From contig NZ_JQCR01000003.1 of the NCBI RefSeq assembly GCF_000757885.1, positions 1,612,001 to 1,676,000 on the forward strand: 64,000 bases of DNA, read 5' to 3'. A model generated the notes under the pieces. It was not told the DNA's origin and searched no databases. It saw nothing but the letters and a program-made list of their open reading frames with translations. This DNA comes from Paenibacillus wynnii. GTDB taxonomy: Bacteria; Bacillota; Bacilli; Paenibacillales; Paenibacillaceae. A program made the position numbers and the translations under genes. Of the stretch, positions 51,862 through 60,341 are shown in pieces; position 1 is the first letter of the stretch; each line of letters begins with the position of its first letter.

Positions 51862-52803
51862 ATGGAAAAATTCCCTAAATGGACATCTTCAAATATTCCC
51901 TCTCAGCGGGGCCGCTCGGCCATCGTTACCGGCACAGGGGGCTTAGGCTACGAAACGGCGTTAGAACTGGCGAAAAACGGAGCAGAGGTCATATTGGCCG
52001 GACGCAACGCTGCAAAGGGAGCAGAGTCAGTTAAAAAGATCCGCAGCAGCGTATCCTTGGCCAACATACGCTTTGAGGAACTGGATCTTGCCAGCCTGGC
52101 CTCGGTACAAGCCTTTGGGAAAAGGATGAATAAGGAACGGCAAAGTCTTGATCTTCTGATCAATAATGCAGGCGTAATGACACCGCCAACCCGCAAGGTC
52201 ACGAAAGACCGGTTCGAGCTTCAATTCGGCACAAATTACCTTGGACATTTCGCGTTGACCGCGCATCTGATGCCTTTACTGCGCAAAGGGGAAAAACCGC
52301 GTGTAATCAGTCTAGGCAGTGTTGCCCACCGTAACGGCTCCATCCATTTTGACGACCTGCAATTTGAACGGCGTTATCATGCAAGTGAGTCTTATGCCCA
52401 ATCAAAAATAGCCATGATTATGTTCGCTCTGGAACTGCAGCGGCGCAGCGACATATCGGGCTGGGGACTGCTGAGCATTCCGGTTCATCCGGGAATATCG
52501 CGCACGGATCTACTTCTCAACGGGGCCGGGCCGAACAGCCCTGCGGGTATTGCAAGAAGACTGCTGGGGCCGATCCTATTCCAGCCGGCCGCGCAAGGCG
52601 CGCTTCCAACGCTGTTCGCCGCGACATCGCCTGATGCGAAACCCAATACTTATTACGGTCCCGGCAGATTCATGGAAATGAGGGGCTTGCCAAAGCCGGG
52701 TAAGATCGCTCCTCAAGGGTTGGATACCACTGTCGCGGCCAGACTGTGGGAAGTATCCAAACAGCTGACACATGTGGATTTTGACAAGATTGCTAATTCA
52801 TAA
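51862..52803 (+). CDS. short-chain dehydrogenase/reductase, copy 2
   Basis: 313 aa from ATG 51862; the frame extends upstream to 51739 without a ribosome site. Same motifs as copy 1. Differences cluster in 52381-52530: HASESYAQ and QRRSDISGWG in place of HAMESYAQ and QRLSDAAGWG, with many silent changes, including next to the catalytic Tyr-Lys. Elsewhere the two genes are nearly identical. Confidence 0.92.
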   Translation: MEKFPKWTSSNIPSQRGRSAIVTGTGGLGYETALELAKNGAEVILAGRNAAKGAESVKKIRSSVSLANIRFEELDLASLASVQAFGKRMNKERQSLDLLINNAGVMTPPTRKVTKDRFELQFGTNYLGHFALTAHLMPLLRKGEKPRVISLGSVAHRNGSIHFDDLQFERRYHASESYAQSKIAMIMFALELQRRSDISGWGLLSIPVHPGISRTDLLLNGAGPNSPAGIARRLLGPILFQPAAQGALPTLFAATSPDAKPNTYYGPGRFMEMRGLPKPGKIAPQGLDTTVAARLWEVSKQLTHVDFDKIANS

Positions 52804-52830
52804 TTTTTCCTTACCGAAAGGTTGAATAGA

Positions 52831-53199
52831 ATGAGAATGACGTTGTGGCTTATAGCCTATGGCTGGGTTATCGTTACGGGTTCAATGCATTTCATGGTTG
52901 ATGTAGTCTCCCAGTATGTGCGCGGAGTACGCGCTCCCGGTACGGAATCCACCTATTATTACGGGATGAATACCGCCTTTGCACTGGGAGAGGTTCTATT
53001 CGGATTGTTTGGTCTGATCCTGTGTCTGAAGGCGCCGCAGCTGGCAGCCGAGTGGCCGGCCGTTACACTTGCCATCGCTGCCGCCCTTGCATGGCTGGCA
53101 TTCAGCTTTATGTTTCTTCCGTACCGGGAACCGAAAATCATTAGTTTCATATTTGCATTGCTCGTAATCGCGGCCGCAGTCAAGTCTTTAGCTTTATAA
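52831..53199 (+). CDS. small integral membrane protein, copy 2
   Basis: 122 aa, one residue different from copy 1 (RAPGTES versus RSPGTES). Same 27-base spacing after the SDR stop. Identity with segment C1 ends a few bases past the stop, after which a terminator-like GGAAGG-rich sequence unique to this copy follows. Confidence 0.8.
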   Translation: MRMTLWLIAYGWVIVTGSMHFMVDVVSQYVRGVRAPGTESTYYYGMNTAFALGEVLFGLFGLILCLKAPQLAAEWPAVTLAIAAALAWLAFSFMFLPYREPKIISFIFALLVIAAAVKSLAL

Positions 53200-53283
53200 A
53201 TCCATTTATCCGATCCCGTTATACAGGATAAAACAAAAGGAAGGAGCGAATAAACTCGTCCCCTTCCTTCTTCTTGCCTGATA

Positions 53284-54756
53284 CTAAATAGCACGCCTGT
53301 CTTCTTTTAAAATACTGTATATTTCTAAATCGACAATTCCTTTACCTGCCCATAGTGTTGCTTGTCTCAATGTTCCTTCTTTGATGAAGCCATTCTTCAA
53401 CAATACCTTTTTTGAAGTCTCATTTAAAGGCATAACTTCAGCCTGAATTCTATTGACGTTGACATCCGCAAACAAAAAATCGAGTAATATTTTTACCGCT
53501 TCGGTAGCGTTACCTTTTCCCCAATGTGATTCCGACAAATAGTAGCCAATCGTCACTGCGTTTACCTTTTGATTAAAGTCAACAGCTTCAATAATTCCAA
53601 GCAATCGATCGGGTTTAGGATTGGCGAAAATCCCCCACTTAACCCTTGACCTTTTATTATAATCTCTCTCAAAATGACCAATCATATTTTTTACAGTTTC
53701 TTTATTGTGTTTGGGTATTATGCCACAGTATTCAAATACTTTGTCATTGTTATAGATTTCAAAAACATCGTCAAGATGTTGATCTTCAATTTTCTTCAAT
53801 ACGAAATCATCTGACTTTAGGATAGGAAACTGTTCAAAAACTGCTTCAATGTTCATTCCGTCACCGCCCCATATTTTCTTTTTTATCGGAATATCTCTAA
53901 ACTCCATCTCATTTAAGAAAGAATTATTTATTATTAAACTTCTTACCCTCTCTATTGTATTAGGTCGGTTGGGTACACCACCATTTCTATTAAGCAATAT
54001 CCACCTAAGACAAGCGAACGCTTCAAAAACTTCAAGTTCTTTTTGCTCAATATCATTTTCCAATAGATAAGCGGAACGAAACACATGTGCATATCGCTCC
54101 GACATGTATATACTTTGTAGAGTAAGTGCCCACGCAAAATCATATCTGGAATCCCCTAATTGTCCGTTCGTCCAATCTATTACGGTGTATCGGTCATTCT
54201 CCTCTAAAATGTTTCCCACATGGAAATCACCATGAATTATACGATCTTGCTTTATTGGAATGATTTGAACCAGAGAAAATAATGCACTACTTAGGTCATC
54301 ATGCTCCCTTACTTCAGGAAAAAAGTAATCAATGAAGTCGTACTTGGGAAGATTTACATATCTTATCTCTTCCACGTGGATTTTATGTATTCTAGATAAT
54401 ATCTTCGCAATATCAACCATTTTCTTTTCATTCACTTTAAGAACAGGCATTCCGTCAAAGGTTGTTAGCAACACCTCATCTGCGTTTGGATTTATCCCCC
54501 AACCCACTGGCTTAGAGACTGATAACCCTCGTTCAGAAAGGACATTCAATAAATGAAATTGAAAACTAACGTCCGGTTTGGAACCCTTATTCCATACTTT
54601 CAATACAAAGCTCTCTTTATTTGAGCTTATTTTCATAACTTCAGCTTCAAATCCATGATCCATTGAATGTGTAGTTAAGGTGTTCACTTGAGTTAATAAT
54701 TCATCCATTTTTTCGTTTTTTTCTACCCAATCCACAATACCTATAGAGTGTCCCAA
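53284..54756 (-). CDS. APH-type kinase fused to GNAT acetyltransferase
   Basis: 490 aa from a TTG with GGAAGGA upstream. Residues 1-285: aminoglycoside-phosphotransferase fold with ESFVLKVWN (ATP Lys), RIIHGDFHVGNILEEN (catalytic Asp and Asn) and TVIDWTNGQLGDSRYDFAWA. Residues about 300-490: RimJ/RimL-type GNAT with IGYYLSESHWGKGNATEAVK (acetyl-CoA loop) and KVLLKNGFIKEGTLRQ. An internal ATG with a GGCGGTGACGG stretch before it may also start the GNAT half alone. Resistance or housekeeping role cannot be told. Confidence 0.85.
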   Translation of the reverse strand: MGHSIGIVDWVEKNEKMDELLTQVNTLTTHSMDHGFEAEVMKISSNKESFVLKVWNKGSKPDVSFQFHLLNVLSERGLSVSKPVGWGINPNADEVLLTTFDGMPVLKVNEKKMVDIAKILSRIHKIHVEEIRYVNLPKYDFIDYFFPEVREHDDLSSALFSLVQIIPIKQDRIIHGDFHVGNILEENDRYTVIDWTNGQLGDSRYDFAWALTLQSIYMSERYAHVFRSAYLLENDIEQKELEVFEAFACLRWILLNRNGGVPNRPNTIERVRSLIINNSFLNEMEFRDIPIKKKIWGGDGMNIEAVFEQFPILKSDDFVLKKIEDQHLDDVFEIYNNDKVFEYCGIIPKHNKETVKNMIGHFERDYNKRSRVKWGIFANPKPDRLLGIIEAVDFNQKVNAVTIGYYLSESHWGKGNATEAVKILLDFLFADVNVNRIQAEVMPLNETSKKVLLKNGFIKEGTLRQATLWAGKGIVDLEIYSILKEDRRAI

Positions 54757-54782
54757 TAATCATCATCCTTCCCTGCGATTAT

Positions 54783-55700
54783 TTATATTCTCTTCTTGAT
54801 CGGTATATATAAATCGACTTTACATTTCCCATCCTTATCCTTAGCAGGATCATTCATACAGAATTCGAGGCATGGTCTATCGTCGGCATCATACTCACTA
54901 TTGGGTAGCCATAGACTGAATACGTTTTGATAGGCGAGAACAAATTTTTCTATAGTGTCGTAGTATGGATATAAAGCATACATTCCACCAGAGAGTGTTT
55001 TGAATTCCACATGCTTCATATGTTTGTATCTCTCGAATCCACTGGGTAATGTAACACAAGCATCGTATCGACAAGCATATTCTTCTACAAGATTTCCATC
55101 ATCCAACGATATTCCTATAAACTGATAGTTTTTTGGAGTAAGTCCCTGTTGGCTCGCCCAACGTCCCAACTTGTCCCAAGCAACACGAGTATCCAAATAA
55201 CTCCCGACATGTCTAAGGTACGCCACTTCATGTTCTGGAAGCTCTTTGATTGTAATCATATTTTCCCACGCTCTTTTTAAGAGTTGATTTTCTCTATTTC
55301 TATTGTAATCCTGTAGAGGAGATAACTCTTCTTGCTTATTGCTGAAATGTAATGAGAAATTGCTTTTTTTCCTTACGCTATTTCTAACGTCACTTGGTGT
55401 TTTTCTGTAGTGTTTCCTAAAGAGGGCATTGAAGGTTGACAACGATTCGAAACCACATTGATTCGAAATTTCCAAAATGGTCTTATTGGTTTCAGCCAAA
55501 TAATAAACAGCCTTTTGTAAACGCTCTTGATTTACAAATGCAACTGGAGTCACACCGACTATAGATGTAAATATTCTTGTAAAATGATATTTCGAAAAGT
55601 TTGAAACACCAGCCAATATATCGAGATTGAGTTTTTGATTACTATTTTCCTCTATGTATTTAATTACTTTATCAATTCTATCCTTATAGTCATTCTTCAT
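54783..55700 (-). CDS. AraC-family regulator with GyrI-like effector domain
   Basis: 305 aa. Residues 1-105: AraC HTH pair (LAGVSNFSKYHFTRIFTSIV; ISNQCGFESLSTFNALFRKH). Residues about 148-305: GyrI/Rob-like ligand-binding domain (MITIKELPEHEVAYLRHVGS, YACRYDACVTLP, GGMYALYPYYDTIEKF, CKVDLYIPIKKR). Typical of drug- or stress-responsive activators. It lies 26 bases upstream of the APH-GNAT gene in the same orientation, probably regulating it. Parts of it recur as remnants near 49.7 kb. Confidence 0.93.
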   Translation of the reverse strand: MKNDYKDRIDKVIKYIEENSNQKLNLDILAGVSNFSKYHFTRIFTSIVGVTPVAFVNQERLQKAVYYLAETNKTILEISNQCGFESLSTFNALFRKHYRKTPSDVRNSVRKKSNFSLHFSNKQEELSPLQDYNRNRENQLLKRAWENMITIKELPEHEVAYLRHVGSYLDTRVAWDKLGRWASQQGLTPKNYQFIGISLDDGNLVEEYACRYDACVTLPSGFERYKHMKHVEFKTLSGGMYALYPYYDTIEKFVLAYQNVFSLWLPNSEYDADDRPCLEFCMNDPAKDKDGKCKVDLYIPIKKRI

Positions 55701-55853
55701 TTATCGAATTCTCCAATTACTTTTGTATTAGACTACCAAAATTATACACCCGAAATGGAAAACATGGAGGTTACTCCTAATTTCTTTATCGTCTTTTTCA
55801 GCTTTATACAATTAAAACTCTTACACTGTGATCATTCCAACCAAGTGTCACAA

Positions 55854-55905
55854 AAAAATCGAGGGATTGCATGGTCAGATTCCTGCAAACCCCTCGACTC
55901 TTCGG
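55854..55905 (-). terminator. terminator after the 69-codon gene
   Basis: TCGAGGG/CCCTCGA and TTGCA/TGCAA pair in one hairpin; TTTTTTT follows on the minus strand. Confidence 0.8.
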
Positions 55906-55925
55906 TGCATATCCGTGCTTTTCTT

Positions 55926-56135
55926 TTACAAAATCTCTGCGTTTTTTAATGCATGGTCCCAACTCGGAAAATAAAACAATGCATTCCGCATTAACTCTGG
56001 ATCATTCTGTTTCACTTGTTTTTTGCTAATTGTTTCTCCATTGGATCGAAGTTGCCTAATCCGATTAATTACTTCATCTGCTCCTAGTGTGATTTCCAAT
56101 ATACTCACTCCTATTTTGTTTATATCTCCTTCCAT
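55926..56135 (-). CDS. hypothetical small protein (69 aa or shorter)
   Basis: Product ends LMRNALFYFPSWDHALKNAE plus Ile-Leu and has a polar helical centre (RIRQLRSNGETISKKQVKQN). A start at ATG 56135 gives 69 residues; a TTG about 12 codons later has AGGAG eight bases upstream and may be the true start. A strong terminator follows. The pattern of an HTH-like or toxin-antitoxin component is not strong enough to call. Confidence 0.55.
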   Translation of the reverse strand: MEGDINKIGVSILEITLGADEVINRIRQLRSNGETISKKQVKQNDPELMRNALFYFPSWDHALKNAEIL

Positions 56136-56229
56136 ATTTTTCTCAATTGCGGTTAGTTCTATACAACAAGAGTTTAGCGGGATAGTGATAAGAAAAATTA
56201 ACTAGGATATGAATCAAAGATTAGCAGAA

Positions 56230-56589
56230 TCAAACCAACTCTGAAATAAACATAGGCGTGGCTCCATCCTCTTTGGAAAAGCCGCATTTATGATTAAAAT
56301 CCACTGCACTCTGATAAGCCTATTCCTACACCCTGATAACTCGGATGGATAAGCATATAATGGAAATATACTGTCACAACACCATCGGACAGAGCATTTA
56401 CTAGACCGACGAGCTTATCTCCATCCCAAGCTGCAACAACCGAATGAGATCCTTCAATCGCTTGTATAAGCTCATTGGATACTTTCCAGACTCCCATTCT
56501 ACCGAAAGAAATAACTCTTGGAGAGCTTTCTTAGTGATATCCTCTTTGTTTGAAGCGTAATAAATACTCACCCTAAGCCTCCCCTTCAT
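56230..56589 (-). pseudogene. broken GNAT acetyltransferase gene
   Basis: The frame starts RLRVSIYYASNKEDITKKAL ... SVEWESGKYP, then shifts by one base near 56488. It continues in a second frame as NELIQAIEGSHSVVAAWDGD and FHYMLIHPSYQGVGIG (acetyl-CoA loop). It then jumps to a third frame ending GFSKEDGATPMFISELV with TGA at 56232-56230. About 30 codons between loop and tail are missing. The pieces line up with a typical 130-residue GNAT, so at least one frameshift and one deletion broke it. Confidence 0.8.
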
Positions 56590-56679
56590 AAAAGGAATTA
56601 CTACACAACTTCTCTTCTAATCTCAATATATCGTTAAAAACATGTATGGAAAATGGATTGATTGTAGAGGAGTTTGTAT

Positions 56680-57549
56680 TTATTTCACAAAAATCTTCAT
56701 CAGCTTATTATAGATAGGATTAACGATATAACCCGTTGGGTTGATCGAATACCTTTTGCCTGTATTCAACTGATCGATCTTTTCCATATCATCGCCGGTA
56801 AGCTCAAAATCAAATATCTGACTGTTTTCTTGTATTCGTTTAGGATTTGATGATTTTGGAATAATGATTACTCCCCGTTCCAAGTGCCAACGTAAGATGA
56901 CTTGAGCCACCGTTTTATGATATTGATTAGCGATTTTTTTTAATTCTGGATGGTTCAGCAATGTTTTGTTTCCTTGACCAAGTGGACCCCAGGCCTCGTG
57001 CAATATCTGATGGTTATTGAGATAGGTATGCAGGCCATTTTGCGGGAACTCTGGATGTGTCTCAATCTGATTGATCATTGGTGGGATTTTGGAATGTTTT
57101 ATTAATTCTTCCAGATGTTGAATCTCAAAATTCGCAACACCAATGACTTTGATTTTCCCTTCTAAATATAGCTCCTCCATGGCTTTCCACGATTCTATAT
57201 AGTTAGGTGAGGCGAAATGGATTAAGTACATATCTAAGTAATCTATATTCAACTTTTTAGCAGTTTGCTCAAAGGCCTTCTTAGTGGCTTCATAACCATG
57301 ATCCGTGTTCCAGACTTTAGAAGTAATAAAAAATTGTTCACGGGGGATTTGACTATTTCGAATCTCTCTCCCTAAAGCTTCCTCATTCCCATAAATTTTT
57401 GCGGTATCAAAATGCCGATAGCCTATTCGAATAGCCTCACTGATCGCTTTTGCAAACTCTTCTTCTTTCGTTATTTTGTAAACTCCAAAACCTAATTGGG
57501 GGATTTTGACTCCATTTATTGCTTCCACTACTTTCGTTTCTAAATTCAT
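56680..57549 (-). CDS. aldo/keto reductase
   Basis: 289 aa, TIM barrel. Start IPQLGFGVYKI; catalytic Asp-Tyr-Lys-His in HFDTAKIYGNEEALG, FITSKVWN and MYLIHFASP; NADPH site near VIIIPKSSNPKRIQEN. Most similar to the AKR5-type 2,5-diketogluconate reductase group, but the region GPLGQG and C-terminus differ. Reduces aldehydes or ketones. The divergent or upstream Rrf2 regulator lies 95 bases away. Confidence 0.93.
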   Translation of the reverse strand: MNLETKVVEAINGVKIPQLGFGVYKITKEEEFAKAISEAIRIGYRHFDTAKIYGNEEALGREIRNSQIPREQFFITSKVWNTDHGYEATKKAFEQTAKKLNIDYLDMYLIHFASPNYIESWKAMEELYLEGKIKVIGVANFEIQHLEELIKHSKIPPMINQIETHPEFPQNGLHTYLNNHQILHEAWGPLGQGNKTLLNHPELKKIANQYHKTVAQVILRWHLERGVIIIPKSSNPKRIQENSQIFDFELTGDDMEKIDQLNTGKRYSINPTGYIVNPIYNKLMKIFVK

Positions 57550-57644
57550 TTGACTGCCCCTTTTCTTTGATTAGTATCATTATATTCAAAATATTCTAAA
57601 TATTTATTATATTAAGTTATCTCAAAAAAAGAGATTAACCCATT

Positions 57645-58070
57645 TTAATTCAATAAATCGGTTAATCTTACTTCTTTTAAATGATTCTGCATAGCTATCT
57701 CCGCTGCTTGTAGACTATCGGCAATTTTTTGTTTGACTTCGTCAACTTCTTTCCCCTGAAGTGTTACATCTGTATGAAGTTTGAACAACGCTTTTCCAGG
57801 TTCAACGGCCAGAAAAACATCCAATAATGTAATTTCTGATAAAGCCTTTGCCAGCAGTATGCCGCCCTTAGCCCCTTCTTTGGCAATAGTCAGTTTAGCA
57901 TTGTTCAAATTGCGGATGACTTTAACCGTTGTTGGAACAGGGATATTTAACTGCTCAGAAATTACCTTGGTAGATAAAAAGTTATAACAGTGCTCCTCTG
58001 TAATACCGTGAATATAAAGCAATATGGAAATCCCTTGAGATAAAGCTGTAGAGTATGCCAAATAAATCAT
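57645..58070 (-). CDS. Rrf2-family regulator
   Basis: 141 aa from ATG 58070. MIYLAYSTALSQGISILLYI opens the Rrf2 winged HTH; LSTKVISEQLNIPVPTTVKV is the recognition helix and AKEGAKGGILLAKALSEITL the wing and linker. The three-Cys cluster that holds Fe-S in IscR/NsrR is missing, so it is probably of the CymR/YwnA type. Same strand as the aldo/keto reductase gene downstream, which it may control. Confidence 0.9.
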   Translation of the reverse strand: MIYLAYSTALSQGISILLYIHGITEEHCYNFLSTKVISEQLNIPVPTTVKVIRNLNNAKLTIAKEGAKGGILLAKALSEITLLDVFLAVEPGKALFKLHTDVTLQGKEVDEVKQKIADSLQAAEIAMQNHLKEVRLTDLLN

Positions 58071-58239
58071 CCTAACTATCGTTTTTTCTAAATATACTAT
58101 ATATCTTTTATCTTTAGTTATCAATAAATTATTTTCTTGGTTTCTTATGTCCTTATGTCAATAAAATCCTCCACTGCGGTGCAAAGTTAATTTTCTTACA
58201 TATTATAAGATAAAACCTCCGATGAAAGGAATTTAATAC

Positions 58240-58959
58240 ATGAAATATTTCGACATGCTGGCCAAATTAGGTATTGGTAATGCTCATCCTGGAGGATTTG
58301 CTGCAACTTTAAGGCAGTTAGAACAATTCCCTATACCCACTAACTCCCGAATTCTTGAAGTGGGTTGTGGCACAGGCAGAACATCTTGTTATTTAGCTGC
58401 TCAGGGTCATGATGTAGTAGGTCTAGATATTCGCCCAGATATGATCGCAAAAGCCAAAAAACGGGCTGAAAAAGAAAATGCAACATTAACATTCTTGGAA
58501 GGAGATGCAATTTCACTGCCTTTTCCTGACGAATCCTTTGATGTGATACTTGTCGAGTCTGTATCCATATTCACTGACACGGGGAAGGCTTTTTCGGAAT
58601 ATTACAGAGTTTTGCGGTTTGGAGGCCAACTATTTGACAGAGAAATGATCCAACGAAAACCCATGCCTATAGAAATCAACCAAGAAATCACTAAATTTTA
58701 TCACGTTGATAGGCTATGGGACATTAAAGATTGGTCAGCCTTAGTACAAACAGTTGGATTTATTCGTTCACAGATAGAGGGTCCCTTCATGTTTCCTAAA
58801 TCAAGTGAGGATCTTTTTGAGCATCCAGACTATTATCAACAAATTGATGTGGGTTCCTTTCTTGACCTCTCCATTTGGGAAATAATAAGTAAGTACAACA
58901 ATATAATGGACAGTTATGAAGAATACATCGGATATATTCTTGTGATTGGAACTAAATAA
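58240..58959 (+). CDS. class I SAM-dependent methyltransferase, copy 2
   Basis: 239 aa, same motif I and fold as copy 1. Twelve substitutions (for example LRQLEQFPIPTNSR for LRQFEQYPLPTSSR, LWDIKDWSALVQT for LWDLKDWSTLVKT), all conservative and none in the SAM site, suggesting both copies are under selection. Followed by the same convergent terminator at 58986-59028. Confidence 0.88.
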   Translation: MKYFDMLAKLGIGNAHPGGFAATLRQLEQFPIPTNSRILEVGCGTGRTSCYLAAQGHDVVGLDIRPDMIAKAKKRAEKENATLTFLEGDAISLPFPDESFDVILVESVSIFTDTGKAFSEYYRVLRFGGQLFDREMIQRKPMPIEINQEITKFYHVDRLWDIKDWSALVQTVGFIRSQIEGPFMFPKSSEDLFEHPDYYQQIDVGSFLDLSIWEIISKYNNIMDSYEEYIGYILVIGTK

Positions 58960-59051
58960 ATAGGTTGTTGTTCACCATACTACAAAAAAGAACAAAAGCC
59001 TAACAGTATAGGCTCTTGTTCTTGCTTAATACGCTTTATATGGTCTTGTTA

Positions 59052-59153
59052 TTAAACAAAGAAACCAGCAGATAAAATGATTACCAACAAAATATAAAGA
59101 ACCAAAATTGTAGTCGTAGAAGTAAATCCGTGACAAACTTCAGGACATCCCAT
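59052..59153 (-). CDS. YjcZ-like small sporulation/membrane protein, copy 2
   Basis: 33 aa, MGCPEVCHGFTSTTTILVLY then ILLVIILSAGFFV; differs from copy 1 only at Ala-Ala to Thr-Thr. AAAAAGGAGGGG upstream. The longer frame to 59312 runs antisense through the FG-GAP-like gene and is rejected. Confidence 0.75.
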   Translation of the reverse strand: MGCPEVCHGFTSTTTILVLYILLVIILSAGFFV

Positions 59154-59244
59154 TGATTTCCCCTCCTTTTTCTTCCTAAGACATGATATGCGCCGTCCGT
59201 TCTGAATGTATGGACTATAACCTAAATAACATGGAGGATTATAT

Positions 59245-60114
59245 ATGTCTAATTTTAACTCACAAAAATTAACCGTGAAACTCATTCCACCTGCCACTTC
59301 ATTTGAATCCACTCACCCGCAATATAGACAAATCATTTACTATGGGACTCCACGACAATATTTAGAGCAATTATATCAAAAGTATGGAAATACTCCTTTC
59401 AGAAACATTACTTTGTTGGATATGAAGCAAGGAGATGTAAATGGGGACGGAACAATTGATAACATATATTTATACGGAAATAAACCAGAAGAAACTGGAA
59501 TCTTTGCAGATCAGATCACTCTAGTTATCGAAGATGGTCATTCTAACAAAACTACAACGGTAAGTCTTCAATACAATGCGGGATATAATGCTAGGCTATT
59601 TCTGGGTGATTTTTCTAAGGATAACGTGTCGGATATTTTAATAAGTATTGATACTGGAGGAAGCGGAGGGTATGGCATATTCTATATGTTTTCCTTTAAG
59701 GATAACAATCTACGTGAAATGTTTAATGCTGAAAAATATAACAATGATTATAAATTCAATGTGAACTATGAGGATTTTTATAAAGTTAGTGTAGGTAACC
59801 CCCAATTTAACGTGCTATTTACTATAGATATTAGCTACAAAGGCAATGAATATTTATCACAGTATTACAACGAAAACAGTAAACTAAAACAACCGATTAA
59901 GGGAGAGGTGCTCGCTTTAGGTGCGTTATATCCCATTGTTACAAACGAAAGAAGCAATAGTTATGATTTACTTGCTGTTCAACGAATTATCGGCTCTACA
60001 AATTCGGATACAATTGGGTACGTAGAAAACCTTTTGACATGGGATGGTACTGGATTTAGATCATCAAGATTATCAGTAGCCATACTTGGTACTAATTTAA
60101 TTACCCTTTACTGA
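59245..60114 (+). CDS. FG-GAP/VCBS-like hypothetical protein, copy 2
   Basis: 289 aa; same GDVNGDGTID and LGDFSKDNVSDILISID loops as copy 1, with about 11 substitutions. Reading frame intact, ATGGAGGA upstream. Retention of both loops suggests calcium binding matters. Function unknown. Confidence 0.75.
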   Translation: MSNFNSQKLTVKLIPPATSFESTHPQYRQIIYYGTPRQYLEQLYQKYGNTPFRNITLLDMKQGDVNGDGTIDNIYLYGNKPEETGIFADQITLVIEDGHSNKTTTVSLQYNAGYNARLFLGDFSKDNVSDILISIDTGGSGGYGIFYMFSFKDNNLREMFNAEKYNNDYKFNVNYEDFYKVSVGNPQFNVLFTIDISYKGNEYLSQYYNENSKLKQPIKGEVLALGALYPIVTNERSNSYDLLAVQRIIGSTNSDTIGYVENLLTWDGTGFRSSRLSVAILGTNLITLY

Positions 60115-60139
60115 ATAATTAGCGGAATAACGAATACTT

Positions 60140-60240
60140 AGAATTATTGGTTTATTTTGTTCGTGGGCTTTGGTGAAAGCGTCGTCTCCCCAGGAATACC
60201 AATTCACTGGGTTATATGCATGTTGTAGTAGATATGGGGA
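60140..60240 (-). pseudogene. shorter YyaL/DUF255 gene fragment
   Basis: Same sequence as 45140-45235 (PYLLQHAYNPVNWYSWGDDA), but the first 15 codons and ribosome site are missing; it is fused at about 60240 directly to the leader of hairpin copy 5. Confidence 0.85.
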
Positions 60241-60253
60241 GTGGGGTATGGCT

Positions 60254-60311
60254 CATTGTTAGTATTACTCCCTTGATGGCAAAAAGACACTAACGAGGGG
60301 TTAGTGTCTTT
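60254..60311. repeat. hairpin repeat, copy 5
   Basis: Leader CATTGTTAGTATTACTCCC and the perfect 12-bp stem, matching copy 3 rather than copy 2; terminates the second amidotransferase copy. Confidence 0.85.
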
Positions 60312-60341
60312 CACAAAGTTGGTGATATGATTTTAAAAGTG

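Larger units (their letters stand above)
51264..53199. repeat. duplicated segment C, second copy
   Basis: Counterpart of 46570-48502. Left identity begins at AAAAAGCGTCTTTTGGGC and right identity ends at the stop of the membrane-protein gene. Confidence 0.92.

Noticed and set aside
59052..59312. 86-codon version of the second YjcZ-like gene
   Set aside because: The extra 53 codons are antisense to the FG-GAP-like gene; the strong ribosome site marks the 33-codon start.
42963..60311. CRISPR array made of the repeated hairpins
   Set aside because: The five copies are kilobases apart, with no regular spacers and no cas genes in the window.
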